A stretch of 64,000 nucleotides of DNA. Origin: Thermus neutrinimicus (GTDB taxonomy: Bacteria > Deinococcota > Deinococci > Deinococcales > Thermaceae). The stretch lies in NCBI RefSeq assembly GCF_022760955.1, contig NZ_JAKTNU010000001.1, positions 253,507 through 317,506 of the forward strand, in the 5' to 3' direction. Positions 1 to 8,750 of the stretch are shown here, in pieces. Positions within the stretch are counted from its first letter, which is position 1; each line of letters opens with the position of its first letter. Under the pieces are notes generated by a model. That model saw only the letters and a list, made by a program, of their open reading frames with translations, was not told the DNA's origin and ran no database searches. The translations under genes and the position numbers were made by a program.

Positions 1-245
1 ACGGGGAGGAGGCGGCAGCCTTTCTCTTTGGCGAGGGAATCCGCTGGCCCTACCGCCTCACCTTTGCCGTCTTGGCCTTCGTGGGGCCTTTGGGAGGCCT
101 CGAGGCCTTCTTAGCCATCTCCGACACCCTAAACGGCCTCATGGCCATACCCAATCTCCTGGGCCTCCTCCTCCTGGGGCCGGTGGTGGCCCGGCTGGTG
201 TACGGCTTCTTCCGGGGCGAGCCCTGGATACCGCCCCGCGGATAG
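1..245 (+). CDS. Na+:alanine/glycine symporter (AGCS family), C-terminal part
   Basis: This is the last 80 codons of a gene that begins before the window; the frame is open from base 3 to the TAG at 243-245. The motif ISDTLNGLMAIPNLLGLL is the hallmark C-terminal segment of sodium:alanine symporters of the AGCS (DagA/AlsT) family, integral inner-membrane proteins that import alanine or glycine with Na+. Two hydrophobic segments are visible, one around residues 20-37 of the fragment and one around 48-68, ending in a short basic tail. The family is clear; substrate specificity cannot be judged from this end. Confidence 0.85.
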   Translation, partial: GEEAAAFLFGEGIRWPYRLTFAVLAFVGPLGGLEAFLAISDTLNGLMAIPNLLGLLLLGPVVARLVYGFFRGEPWIPPRG

Positions 246-248
246 ATG

Positions 249-280
249 CCTGGGGACGTCCACCAGGGGCTGGGCTTTCT
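249..280 (+). terminator. Possible weak terminator after the symporter
   Basis: Imperfect inverted repeat with arms CCTGG (249-253) and CCAGG (263-267), and GGAC/GTCC inside, followed by the T-rich stretch CTTTCTTT (275-282). It is the only structure between the symporter stop and the convergent gene. Modest support. Confidence 0.35.
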
Positions 281-288
281 TTCCCCGC

Positions 289-687
289 CTAGCGGAACAG
301 GGCCCGTATAGCCCCTTCCAGCTCCTCCCCCGTTTTGCGGTCCAGGGTGAGCTTGACCTTGAGGGCCACCCTTAGGGCTTCCTCCTCGAGGGCCTCCCGG
401 CTTCTGCACCCCTCCAGGCGGGCCACAAAGGGGCCCGCCCTGGGGCCAAGCCGGGTTTTGAGGAGGTCCACCAGCTTCTGGCAAAGCTCCCTAACGCCCT
501 CCACGGGCAGGATCAGGCCCCGCTTGAGTAGGGCGGCCAGGATGACGTAGGCCTCTTCTCCAAGGCCACTTTCCCGCACCACCTCCTCCTCGGTGCGCTG
601 GCCGTCGCAGAGGGTGTAGACCCGCCACTCCTCGGGGGTGGGCTTCCAGTCGGTTTCCGGAGGGTTGGGATTGCGGCGGAAGACCAT
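289..687 (-). CDS. Small protein with winged-helix-like N-terminus (unknown)
   Basis: 132 residues. Residues 17-58 (EEWRVYTLCDGQRTEEEVVRE onward) read like the winged-helix segment found in DUF4388/PatA-type bacterial proteins, where 'DG.RT..E' precedes the first helix pair. Residues 65-132 are predicted all-helical and resemble the helical module that follows this domain in such proteins. There is no enzymatic motif, signal peptide or membrane segment. It is the last gene of a five-gene minus-strand operon, starting 2 bases after the stop of the membrane-protein gene upstream. The domain assignment is inference; a DNA-binding or protein-interaction role is only a guess. Confidence 0.6.
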   Translation of the reverse strand: MVFRRNPNPPETDWKPTPEEWRVYTLCDGQRTEEEVVRESGLGEEAYVILAALLKRGLILPVEGVRELCQKLVDLLKTRLGPRAGPFVARLEGCRSREALEEEALRVALKVKLTLDRKTGEELEGAIRALFR

Positions 688-689
688 GG

Positions 690-974
690 CTACAAGGAGG
701 CCACGATGGCGTCCACCAAGCGCAGGACCATGTAGACAAAGACCGCCCCCAGGAGGAGGATCAGGGAGAGGAGGAAGAGGAGGAGGCTTGTGGGTTCGTT
801 CCAGGTGAGGATCAGGACCACCAGGTAGGCCAAGGCGAAGAAGACGATGAGCCCCAGCATCTGCCCGCCCCTTTCCCCCATGACCCCTCCGGGGATGGCC
901 CGCTTGAGCCGGAAGCCGTAAAGGACGTTATACACCATGACCAAAAGGCCCAGGAGCAACGCGAGTTTTTCCAT
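690..974 (-). CDS. Small membrane protein (unknown)
   Basis: 94 residues with three hydrophobic segments (about 3-20, 40-58 and 65-90), so an integral membrane protein with three probable helices. I recognise no family. The cytoplasmic or periplasmic loop at 22-38 carries Arg/Lys and a Gly-rich stretch (GGVMGERGG). It lies between two unknown genes of the same operon, with 9 bases upstream and 2 downstream, so it is co-transcribed with them. Confidence 0.65.
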   Translation of the reverse strand: MEKLALLLGLLVMVYNVLYGFRLKRAIPGGVMGERGGQMLGLIVFFALAYLVVLILTWNEPTSLLLFLLSLILLLGAVFVYMVLRLVDAIVASL

Positions 975-983
975 GGCCCCATT

Positions 984-1262
984 TTAACCCCTCCATTCCC
1001 GGATAGGTATAAGCTCTCCCCCCTCAATGCTTTTGCGCACGGGGCGGTAGCGGCTGTCAAACCAGATCTCCAAAACCGCCCGGTCCAGGCTCTTGGGGGC
1101 CACGATCTCCTTGCGCACGTAATAGCCTCCCTCCACCGGGCTGATCTCCATGCTCTTGGAGAGCCTAAGCTCCACCACCTCGCCGCTTTTCGTGCGCACC
1201 CGCACCCGGAAGGCCAAGGGTCCTTCGGGCTTCACGTGGGGGTCTGTGCGGAAAAACCACAC
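984..1262 (-). CDS. Hypothetical protein, probably beta-rich
   Basis: 92 residues, soluble, with no signal peptide. Alternating hydrophobic/charged strands (FRVRVRTKSGEVVELRLSKSM, later AVLEIWF) suggest a small beta-barrel or beta-sandwich. It starts one base after the stop of the YbaK-like gene, so it is translated from the same mRNA. I recognise no family and assign no function. Confidence 0.6.
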   Translation of the reverse strand: MWFFRTDPHVKPEGPLAFRVRVRTKSGEVVELRLSKSMEISPVEGGYYVRKEIVAPKSLDRAVLEIWFDSRYRPVRKSIEGGELIPIREWRG

Positions 1263-1263
1263 G

Positions 1264-1740
1264 CTAGACCTCCTTGAGGTCCGCCACCTGGGCCCCGGTG
1301 AGGGCCAGGAGCTCCTTTGGGCTCAGGGAGAAGAGGGCCTTGGGGGTACCCCCTGCGGCCCAGACCAGGGGGTAGGCCAGGAGGTCCTGATCCAAAAAGG
1401 CGGGAAGAGGGGTTTCGTGCCCCACGGGGGGCACCCCGCCGATGGCGTAGCCGGTTAGGGCGCGCACCTCCTCTGGGGTAGCCCGCCTCACGGCTTCGCC
1501 CGTGGCCCTTTGGGCCTTGGAGGGGTTCAGGCGGTTTCTCCCGCTCATCAGGAAGAGGTAGGCCCCCTTTTCTCCCAGGAAGACCAGGCTTTTCACAATC
1601 TGACCCACCTCGGCCCCCACGGCCTCTGCCGCCTCTTGGGCGGTGCGGGTGGAGGTGGGAAGCTCCACCACCCTTAGGTGGCCGAACCCCTTTTCCTCCA
1701 AGAACCTTTGCACCTTTTTTGCGGAAGGGGAGAGGCTCAT
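1264..1740 (-). CDS. YbaK/EbsC-family aminoacyl-tRNA deacylase
   Basis: 158 residues spanning a complete YbaK/ProX/EbsC domain. Visible hallmarks are TAQEAAEAVGAEVGQIVKSLVF, here described by position 33-54 with the conserved Lys of 'IVKSL', the central 'SGRNRLN' loop, and 'YAIGGVPPVGH' around 98-108. Family members hydrolyse mischarged tRNA in trans (Cys-tRNA(Pro), Ala-tRNA(Pro) and others); which mischarge this one edits cannot be told. Its ATG overlaps the TGA of the upstream M20 peptidase by 4 bases (1737-1740), which indicates translational coupling. The family call is firm, the substrate open. Confidence 0.85.
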   Translation of the reverse strand: MSLSPSAKKVQRFLEEKGFGHLRVVELPTSTRTAQEAAEAVGAEVGQIVKSLVFLGEKGAYLFLMSGRNRLNPSKAQRATGEAVRRATPEEVRALTGYAIGGVPPVGHETPLPAFLDQDLLAYPLVWAAGGTPKALFSLSPKELLALTGAQVADLKEV

Positions 1741-2852
1741 AGGGCATAGAGGAGTTCGGCCAGAAGGGCGGCGCGCCTGGGGATTTCCGAGACCACCACG
1801 TACTCGGTCTTCTGGTGGGCATCGCCGCCCAAAAGGCCGAGGCCGTCCAGGGTGGGCACCCCCAAGGCGGCGGTGAAGTTTCCATCCGATCCCCCGCCCA
1901 CCCGCCCTGGGCGCAGGGAGAGGCCCAGGGCCTCGCCGATGGCCCGGGCCTTTTCAAAGAGGGCTAGGCTTTCCGCTGTGGGCTCCATGGGGGGACGGTT
2001 TAACCCACCGGAAAGCTCCAGCCTGGCTCCCGGGAGGATGGGGGTGAGGCTCTTAAGGCCTTCCTCCACCCGCCTGGCCTCTTCCAGGGTCCAGGCCCGG
2101 AGGTCAATCTCCACCCAGGCCTCCTCCGCCACCACGTTGCTCACCGTGCCCCCCGCCACCACGTTGGGGCCTAGGGTGGTCCCCTTTTCCCGGTCCTCGA
2201 GGGCCGCCACCCTCAGGATCTGGTGGGCGAGCTCCAGGATGGCGTTCACCCCCTTTTCCGGCTCCACCCCCTGGTGGGCGGCCTTGCCCAGGGCCTTAAG
2301 GCGGTAAAGCCCCACCCCTTTTCGGGCCACCTTTAGATCCCCTTCCGCGGTGGGGGGCTCGAGGACCAAGGCCGCCCTGGCCTTCCTGGCAGCGGCCTCG
2401 ATGAGGGGCCGGCTTTCCTTGGAACCGATCTCTTCGTCGGGGGTGAAGAGGATTTCCAAAGGGGGAAGCTTCCTTCCCGTGGCCTCCGCGTGGCGGAGGG
2501 CATAGAGCAAGCCCACGATGCCCCCTTTCATGTCGTAGACCCCAGGCCCCACCGCCCGGTCCCTTTCCAGGCGGAAGGGCGCGGGGAAGCTTCCCCTGGG
2601 GTGGACGGTGTCGTAGTGGCAGAGCACCAGGACCGGGGCCCCGTCCCCCTCCCGCTTCAAGAGGAGGATGGGGCCCAAGGGGGTGTCCTTGCGGGAAAGC
2701 CGCCCCTTTAGGGGCCCGAAGGCCTCCTCCAGAAAGGCCGCCGCTTCCGCCAGGCCCTTTAGGTCCCTGGAGGGGGATTCCCGGCGCACGAAGGCCTCGA
2801 GGTCCTTTAAAAACTCCGGGAGCTTCGCCTGCATCCAGGCTAGGGTTTCCAT
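1737..2852 (-). CDS. M20-family metallopeptidase (glutamate carboxypeptidase-like)
   Basis: 371 residues. Conserved features in order: 'LCHYDTVHPRGSF' (first metal His, followed by the Asp), 'GPGVYDMKGG' (bridging Asp), 'TPDEEIGS' (catalytic and ligand Glu pair), a dimerisation insert around 175-285 with 'KAAHQGVEPEKGVNAI', and a C-terminal 'LLGGDAHQKTEYV' ligand His. This is the CPG2/ArgE-type layout of a cytoplasmic di-zinc exopeptidase or deacylase. There is no signal peptide. It heads the five-gene operon down to base 289. A -10-like GATAAT at 2864-2859 ends 6 bases before the ATG, so the mRNA is probably leaderless. The exact substrate is unknown. Confidence 0.88.
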   Translation of the reverse strand: METLAWMQAKLPEFLKDLEAFVRRESPSRDLKGLAEAAAFLEEAFGPLKGRLSRKDTPLGPILLLKREGDGAPVLVLCHYDTVHPRGSFPAPFRLERDRAVGPGVYDMKGGIVGLLYALRHAEATGRKLPPLEILFTPDEEIGSKESRPLIEAAARKARAALVLEPPTAEGDLKVARKGVGLYRLKALGKAAHQGVEPEKGVNAILELAHQILRVAALEDREKGTTLGPNVVAGGTVSNVVAEEAWVEIDLRAWTLEEARRVEEGLKSLTPILPGARLELSGGLNRPPMEPTAESLALFEKARAIGEALGLSLRPGRVGGGSDGNFTAALGVPTLDGLGLLGGDAHQKTEYVVVSEIPRRAALLAELLYAL

Positions 2853-2891
2853 GAGTCCATTATCACCTAAGCCCAGGAGGCCTGGTGCCTC

Positions 2892-2920
2892 TTGGCAAGG
2901 TGGCCTCCCCGTGGTATAAA
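2892..2920 (+). promoter_or_regulatory. rpsA promoter
   Basis: TTGGCA at 2892-2897 and TATAAA at 2915-2920 are separated by 17 bases, a good housekeeping-sigma promoter. Transcription would begin near 2927 and leave a leader of roughly 124 bases before rpsA. Confidence 0.75.
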
Positions 2921-2926
2921 GGAAGG

Positions 2927-3050
2927 GTATGCCCTTCGGGGCCGGTTCACACGGAAGCGGGGAGTGAGGCTTCTCCCCCTCCTTTTCGTGTGGACGTGCG
3001 CAAAATGCGCCCGCCTTCCCTGGAAGGCGCGTAAGGAGGAAAGAGGCGGC
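2927..3050 (+). promoter_or_regulatory. Structured 5' leader of rpsA with Shine-Dalgarno
   Basis: The leader folds on inspection into successive hairpins: TTCACACG (2946-2953) pairs with CGTGTGGA (2987-2994) around an inner GGGGAG (2959-2964)/CTCCCC (2973-2978) stem. GCGC (2998-3001) pairs with GCGC (3007-3010). CGCCTTCC (3012-3019) pairs with GGAAGGCG (3022-3029) directly before the ribosome site AAGGAGGA (3033-3040). In E. coli, S1 represses its own translation through a structured leader; whether that holds here is inference. Confidence 0.55.
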
Positions 3051-4670
3051 ATGGAAGAAAAGGCGACCCAGGTCAGCGAAGCCAACTTGACCCCAGGCCA
3101 GACCTTCAGCATGGAGGAGGCCCTTCAGGAAACCGAGGCCCGCTTGGAAAAGCGCGTGCGTCCGGGCCAGATCCTGACGGGCAAGGTGGTCCTGGTGGGC
3201 TCGGAGGGTGTGGCGGTAGATATCGGCGCGAAGACGGAAGGCACCATTCCCTTTAACGAGCTTACGGAGAAGTCCCTCCCCGAGGAGGAGCTACGGGCTC
3301 TTTTGAAGCCTGGGGACCAGGTGCGGGTCCAGGTGATCAAGGTGGACCCTGAAACGGGCCAGGTCCTCCTTTCCCGCAAGCGGGTGGAGGCCACGGAGCA
3401 CTGGGACCGCATCCGGGAGCTTTATGAGAAGGGCGAGCCGGTGACCGTCACCGTAAAGGAAAAGGTCAAGGGGGGCGTGGTGGCCGACCTGGATGGCGTG
3501 TCCGCCTTCATCCCTGCCTCGCAGCTGGACCTCAAGCGTATCCCCAACCTGGATGCCTACGTGGGCCAGCAGATCCTGGTGAAGATCATCGAGTTTAACC
3601 GCAAGAAGGGGCGGGTTCTCCTCTCCCGTCGGGCGGTTTTGGAAGAGGAGCAGAAGCGGGCCAAGGAGGCCTTTTTCCAAAGCCTCCAGCCCGGCCAGGT
3701 GGTGGAGGGGACGGTGGTGGACGTCACGGACTTCGGGGCCTTTGTGAACCTGGGCCCCGTGGACGGCTTGGTGCACCGTTCCGAGATCACCTGGGGACGG
3801 TTTAACCACCCCAAGGAGGTCATCCACAAGGGGCAGAAGGTGCGGGCCCAGGTGGTTTCCGTGGACCCCGAAAAGGAGCGGGTCAACCTCTCCATCAAGG
3901 CCCTGATCCCCGATCCCTGGACCACCGTGGCCGAGAAGTACCCGGTGGGGAGCCGGGTTCGGGGCAAGGTGGTGGGCCTCACCCAGTTCGGGGCCTTCGT
4001 GGAGGTGGAGCCTGGCCTCGAGGGGCTCATCCACATCTCCGAGCTTTCCTGGACCAAAAGGCCCAAGCACCCTTCTGAGGTGGTGAAGGAGGGGGAGGAG
4101 GTGGAGGTGGTGGTCTTGAGGCTGGATCCCGCCGAGCGCCGCCTCTCCTTGGGTCTTAAGCAAACCCAGCCCGATCCCTGGCAGCTCCTCACCGAAAAGT
4201 ACCCCCCGGGCACCGTGGTCAAGGGCAGGATCACCGGGATCACCGACTTTGGGGTCTTCGTGGAGCTGGAGCCCGGCATGGAGGGGCTGGTCCACATTTC
4301 CGAGCTGGACCACGGGCGCATCGAAAACCCCGCCGCCCTCTTCAAGAAGGGGGAGGAGATGGAGGTGGTGGTCCTCAACATCGATCCTGTGGAGCAGAGG
4401 ATCTCCCTCTCCCGCAAGCGCCTTCTGCCCCCGCCTCCTCCCAAGGCCGAGGAGGAGCGGCCCCGCCGGGCCAAGGGCAAGGAGGCCCGGGGCAAGAGAA
4501 AGCCCGCTTCTCGCCGCGAAGAGCGCCGGGAATACGAGTACGGGGCCGTGGCCGAGTACAACCTCTACGATGCCTCCGCGGTGCCCACGGCAAGCGCCAG
4601 CGTGAAGCTGGGTGACCTCTACGGCGACCTATTGGCGAGCCTGGGCCTCGAGGAGGAAAAGTCCTCTTAG
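3051..4670 (+). CDS. rpsA: 30S ribosomal protein S1
   Basis: 539 residues from the ATG at 3051, chosen because AAGGAGGA lies 10 bases upstream and the longer open frame upstream is leader sequence. Five S1 (OB-fold RNA-binding) repeats are visible at about 37-112, 127-195, 213-284, 298-370 and 385-457. Repeats 3-5 carry the classical 'DFGAFV..GP.DGL.H.SE' signature and repeats 1-2 are the divergent ribosome-binding type. An acidic/basic low-complexity linker follows (about 460-510). Bacterial S1 usually has four to six repeats, and five fits the Thermus group. S1 binds mRNA and helps initiation, although leaderless messages, common in this window, are generally less dependent on it. It is monocistronic, with its own promoter and terminator. 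Confidence 0.96.
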   Translation: MEEKATQVSEANLTPGQTFSMEEALQETEARLEKRVRPGQILTGKVVLVGSEGVAVDIGAKTEGTIPFNELTEKSLPEEELRALLKPGDQVRVQVIKVDPETGQVLLSRKRVEATEHWDRIRELYEKGEPVTVTVKEKVKGGVVADLDGVSAFIPASQLDLKRIPNLDAYVGQQILVKIIEFNRKKGRVLLSRRAVLEEEQKRAKEAFFQSLQPGQVVEGTVVDVTDFGAFVNLGPVDGLVHRSEITWGRFNHPKEVIHKGQKVRAQVVSVDPEKERVNLSIKALIPDPWTTVAEKYPVGSRVRGKVVGLTQFGAFVEVEPGLEGLIHISELSWTKRPKHPSEVVKEGEEVEVVVLRLDPAERRLSLGLKQTQPDPWQLLTEKYPPGTVVKGRITGITDFGVFVELEPGMEGLVHISELDHGRIENPAALFKKGEEMEVVVLNIDPVEQRISLSRKRLLPPPPPKAEEERPRRAKGKEARGKRKPASRREERREYEYGAVAEYNLYDASAVPTASASVKLGDLYGDLLASLGLEEEKSS

Positions 4671-4687
4671 GCCGTAGGGGAAGGCTA

Positions 4688-4717
4688 GGGCCCCCGCCTG
4701 TGGCGGGGGCCCTTTTT
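4688..4717 (+). terminator. rpsA intrinsic terminator
   Basis: Perfect 11-bp stem, GGGCCCCCGCC (4688-4698) with GGCGGGGGCCC (4702-4712), loop TGT, followed by five T. On the other strand no T-run follows the hairpin, so it acts mainly for rpsA. Confidence 0.93.
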
Positions 4718-4727
4718 CTAGCCGGAT

Positions 4728-5990
<1,263 letters not shown>

Positions 5991-5999
5991 GCTTCCCTC

Positions 6000-6629
6000 C
6001 TAGACATGGCGGCAGAAGCCCGCTTCCGCCTTCACCCCCACCTCGCCCAGGAACTCCCCGGCCGCCACCAGGACGCCTTCTTCCACCTTAAGGGGAAGCT
6101 GGGGCACGGGCCTGGGCGGGGGGCCGGCGATGATCCTGGCCCCGTGGGCGAAGTCAAAGATCCCTCCGTGGCAGGGGCAAAGGCCCGCCTTCTTATCCCC
6201 CACCCACTGGCTCACGATGCACCCCAGGTGGGTGCAGACGGCGGAAAAGGCCACAACCCCTTCCACCCCGTGCTGGGCCACCTCTGGGGAAAGCTCAGCC
6301 GGGTCGTAACGGACCACCAAAACGGTGTTCTTGGCCTCGCCACCCTTCACCACCTTGGTCTTGGGGTCCATGGGGTAGGCCAGGACGAAGGGGTCGCCGG
6401 GCTTGAGCTCCTCGAGGCGGATGGGCTTGGGCTCCCCCCCACCCTGGGCATAGACCAGGATATCCCCCGGCTTCAAGGGCTCCTTCTCCGGGGTGACCTC
6501 GGCCTTGGGGCGTAGGCTCGCCCCCACGTAGAAGGCGGAAACCAGGGAGAGGCCGATTCCTGTGCCGATGGCGGTCTGCAGAAAAAGCCGCCTGCGGGAT
6601 CTTTGCAAGCGAATCTCGCGTTCGTCCAT
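6000..6629 (-). CDS. fbcF: Rieske iron-sulfur protein of the bc complex
   Basis: 209 residues. The 2Fe-2S binding boxes are Cys132-Thr-His134-Leu-Gly-Cys137 and Cys151-Pro-Cys153-His154-Gly-Gly, both intact. The two extra cysteines (137 and 153) form the stabilising disulfide usual in high-potential Rieske proteins. An N-terminal SRRRLFLQ twin-arginine motif followed by a hydrophobic helix (about 17-37) indicates Tat export with the helix kept as a membrane anchor, so the cluster domain faces the periplasm. It transfers electrons from quinol at FbcB to the cytochrome c subunit FbcC. It starts 10 bases after fbcD. Confidence 0.95.
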   Translation of the reverse strand: MDEREIRLQRSRRRLFLQTAIGTGIGLSLVSAFYVGASLRPKAEVTPEKEPLKPGDILVYAQGGGEPKPIRLEELKPGDPFVLAYPMDPKTKVVKGGEAKNTVLVVRYDPAELSPEVAQHGVEGVVAFSAVCTHLGCIVSQWVGDKKAGLCPCHGGIFDFAHGARIIAGPPPRPVPQLPLKVEEGVLVAAGEFLGEVGVKAEAGFCRHV

Positions 6630-6639
6630 GCTTCACCTC

Positions 6640-7122
6640 TTACCAGGGGAAGTGGCTCTTCTCCTCCTCGGTGACCACCTCGTCCCGGCCGAAGTACTTC
6701 TTGTAAATGCCGAAGAGGGCGGCCACCACCAGGCTGATGGCCCCGAAGACCAGGCCCTGGAGCCAGGTGGGGTTGTGCCCGGTCTGGGCGGAGTAAACGA
6801 TGAGGCGCACGAAGAAACCGGAAAGGGCGGTGAGGAGGAGAACCAGGATTACCCCCACCGCCACAGGAGCCGTGGAGGGTGCGGGGAAATGCCGGCCGGG
6901 GCGGAGCTCTACTCCCTCCAGCCAGTAGGACACCAGGCCGATGAGGCCGTAGAGGAGGAATACGGCGCCGAAGGCCATCAGACCGATCTGGCCCACGGAG
7001 AGTTCCTCTGGGCTGTGGCCCAAGAGGCGGGCGATGTGGAGACCATCCAGGTAGGCCATGTAGAAGAGGCCTACGGCCAGGATGAGGGCGAAGGTGGGCA
7101 CGATGGGATCGTTCCGGTACAT
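6640..7122 (-). CDS. fbcD: bc complex membrane subunit FbcD
   Basis: 160 residues. The ATG at 7122 is preceded by an AAGGAGGG site; an upstream in-frame start at 7239 would lie inside fbcC and is rejected. Four hydrophobic segments are visible (about 9-27, 44-64, 88-110, 122-140), and the C-terminus is charged (FGRDEVVTEEEKSHFPW). It corresponds by position and character to the extra subunit reported for the four-subunit T. thermophilus bc complex. I see no cofactor motif; its biochemical role is unclear. It is genus-specific as far as I know. Confidence 0.85.
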   Translation of the reverse strand: MYRNDPIVPTFALILAVGLFYMAYLDGLHIARLLGHSPEELSVGQIGLMAFGAVFLLYGLIGLVSYWLEGVELRPGRHFPAPSTAPVAVGVILVLLLTALSGFFVRLIVYSAQTGHNPTWLQGLVFGAISLVVAALFGIYKKYFGRDEVVTEEEKSHFPW

Positions 7123-7132
7123 CCAACCCTCC

Positions 7133-7858
7133 TTACTCCACCGGGCCGAAGGCGTTGCCGAAGCTGTTGCGGATGTAGGTGGCCACGGCCTTGAGCTCCT
7201 CATCCGAGAGGGCGGCACCCACCGCCGGCATGGCCCCACGGCCGTTTTTAACGATGCCCAGAATCATCTGGGCGTCCTTTAGATTGGGGTTGCCCGCTAG
7301 GGCAGGCATGGCTGGGGGTATGCCCTGACCATTAGCCCCGTGGCAAGCGGCACAACTGGCCTCGTAGATGGACTTGCCCTTTTCCATAAGGGCCTGGTCC
7401 ACGTTGGCGGCCTGGCCAGAGCCTTCCTTGGGAGCCTGGGCCTCCTGGGCTGGGGGGGCCAGCTGGGCTGCTACCTTCTCCGCCGTGGGGGAGAGGGCGA
7501 AGTAGGCCCAGACGCCCCCCAGCACGATCACCGAGGCCACCACGTACCAGATGGGGTTGAAGCGCACGGGTTCCACGGGGAGCTCGGGTTCCCCCACGGC
7601 CAGGCGGAGCTCCAGGTTCCCTGCCACCTCGCCTCCCTCGTCTAGGCCCAGGACCATGACGTCCGGGTAGTTGTTGACGGTGAAGGGGATTTCCCGGACC
7701 TCCTGGCCTCCGCCGCGGAAGTGGGTCACCACCCGCAGGACATGCTCCCCATCCGGGATCCTTCGGGTGTCCAGGTTTAGCCGATAGGGGGGCTCCTTCA
7801 AAACCGCCAGGGGCTCGCTGGCCCCGTCCAGGTACACCTCAATCCGGTCTACGACCAT
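7133..7858 (-). CDS. fbcC: Membrane-anchored cytochrome c subunit of the bc complex
   Basis: 241 residues from the ATG at 7858, which has AAGGGAGG just upstream. An N-terminal Ig-like beta domain (about 2-95) is followed by one transmembrane helix (about 102-122), an Ala/Pro/Gln linker, and a class I cytochrome c domain with Cys169-Ala-Ala-Cys172-His173 and axial ligand Met210 (GAMPAVG). The heme domain must be periplasmic, so with a single helix the Ig-like domain should face the cytoplasm, which is unusual. It is the first gene of fbcCDFB and the electron acceptor from the Rieske protein. A cleaved signal peptide is absent. Confidence 0.92.
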   Translation of the reverse strand: MVVDRIEVYLDGASEPLAVLKEPPYRLNLDTRRIPDGEHVLRVVTHFRGGGQEVREIPFTVNNYPDVMVLGLDEGGEVAGNLELRLAVGEPELPVEPVRFNPIWYVVASVIVLGGVWAYFALSPTAEKVAAQLAPPAQEAQAPKEGSGQAANVDQALMEKGKSIYEASCAACHGANGQGIPPAMPALAGNPNLKDAQMILGIVKNGRGAMPAVGAALSDEELKAVATYIRNSFGNAFGPVE

Positions 7859-7901
7859 TCTGCCTCCCTTTGTGAAAGGGGGTACAAACCCCCACCCCAC
7901 T

Positions 7902-7907
7902 ACTATA
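7902..7907 (-). promoter_or_regulatory. Probable -10 of the fbc operon
   Basis: TATAGT read on the minus strand at 7907-7902. A start near 7895 would give a leader of about 37 bases containing the fbcC ribosome site. No convincing -35 is seen. Confidence 0.45.
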
Positions 7908-7953
7908 AGCGTACCCCGGCAAGGACAGATGTCCCCACTTATGAAAGGAAGGC

Positions 7954-8730
7954 TCAGGAGGCGAGGAGGGCCTGCAGGCGGGAAAGGCTTTGGTGCACCC
8001 CTTGGATGCCTCCACCCACCTCGAGGGCTGCGGTGGCGGGGAAGCCCCTTAGTCGGGAGGCCAGCCTCTCCCAGGGCACGGCTCCCGTGCCCACGGGCAG
8101 GTGGTCGTCCCTCTGGGCGTGGTTGTCGTGGAGGTGGAGGTGGATGAGGCGTTCTCCCAGGGCCTCCCAGTAGAGGAAGGGGCCTAAGGGACCCAGCTCC
8201 ACCAGGGCGTGGCCCACATCCAAGCAGAAGCCGTACTGGGGGAAGCGGTCCAGGAGGGCCTTTAGCTCCTCCGGACCCCGGAGGAGGTCCTCCTGGGAAA
8301 GGGCCAGGTTTTCCAAAGCCACGGGGAAGGGAAGGGGAAGGAGGGCGGAGAGGGTCTTTTCCAAGGCCTCCCGGGCCAGGCTTAAGGCCATGGGGTGGCG
8401 CACGGGTACCTGGCCGGTGTGGAGCACGCCCACCCTGGCTCCCAGGGCCTCGCCGAACTCCAGGGCCCGCTTGAGGCGCTCCTCGGCCAAGGCGCGGACG
8501 CTGGGGATGAGGCTGGCCGGGTTCATCTCCACGAAGGGGAGGTGCAGGGTGAACCCTATCCCCAAGGCTTCCCCCGTGGCCCGCAGGCTTTTGGGGTCAG
8601 GAAGGGGTAGGACCTCGTGCAGGTCGTAGGGAACATCGAGGTCCAGGCCCAGCTCCGCCGCCAGGCGGAAGGCTTCCTCGTAGCCCATCTCCGCATTGAA
8701 GGGACTGAAACCTAGCCGCATCCCTGCCAT
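7954..8730 (-). CDS. Sugar phosphate isomerase/epimerase-like TIM barrel (AP endonuclease 2 superfamily)
   Basis: 258 residues (252 if the internal ATG at 8712-region Met4 is used). Recognised from the xylose-isomerase-like TIM-barrel pattern: 'LHLPFVEMNP' after strand 3, 'VGVLHTGQVP' after strand 4, 'VALENLAL' with the metal Glu, 'FCLDVGHAL' with Asp and His, 'IHLHLHDN' and the terminal 'ALEVGGG' Glu. These form the usual divalent-metal site. The superfamily includes isomerases, epimerases and endonuclease IV relatives, so the substrate is open. It follows the binding-protein gene by 20 bases, so a role in handling the imported sugar-like ligand is plausible but unproven. Confidence 0.75.
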   Translation of the reverse strand: MAGMRLGFSPFNAEMGYEEAFRLAAELGLDLDVPYDLHEVLPLPDPKSLRATGEALGIGFTLHLPFVEMNPASLIPSVRALAEERLKRALEFGEALGARVGVLHTGQVPVRHPMALSLAREALEKTLSALLPLPFPVALENLALSQEDLLRGPEELKALLDRFPQYGFCLDVGHALVELGPLGPFLYWEALGERLIHLHLHDNHAQRDDHLPVGTGAVPWERLASRLRGFPATAALEVGGGIQGVHQSLSRLQALLAS

Positions 8731-8750
8731 TTTAGGCTTTTTGCGGACGG

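Noticed and set aside
3291-4313. 340-residue open frame on the minus strand
   Set aside because: It is antisense to rpsA, whose five S1 repeats are certain. The composition (His/Gly/Leu/Pro-rich) is that of a GC-rich shadow frame.
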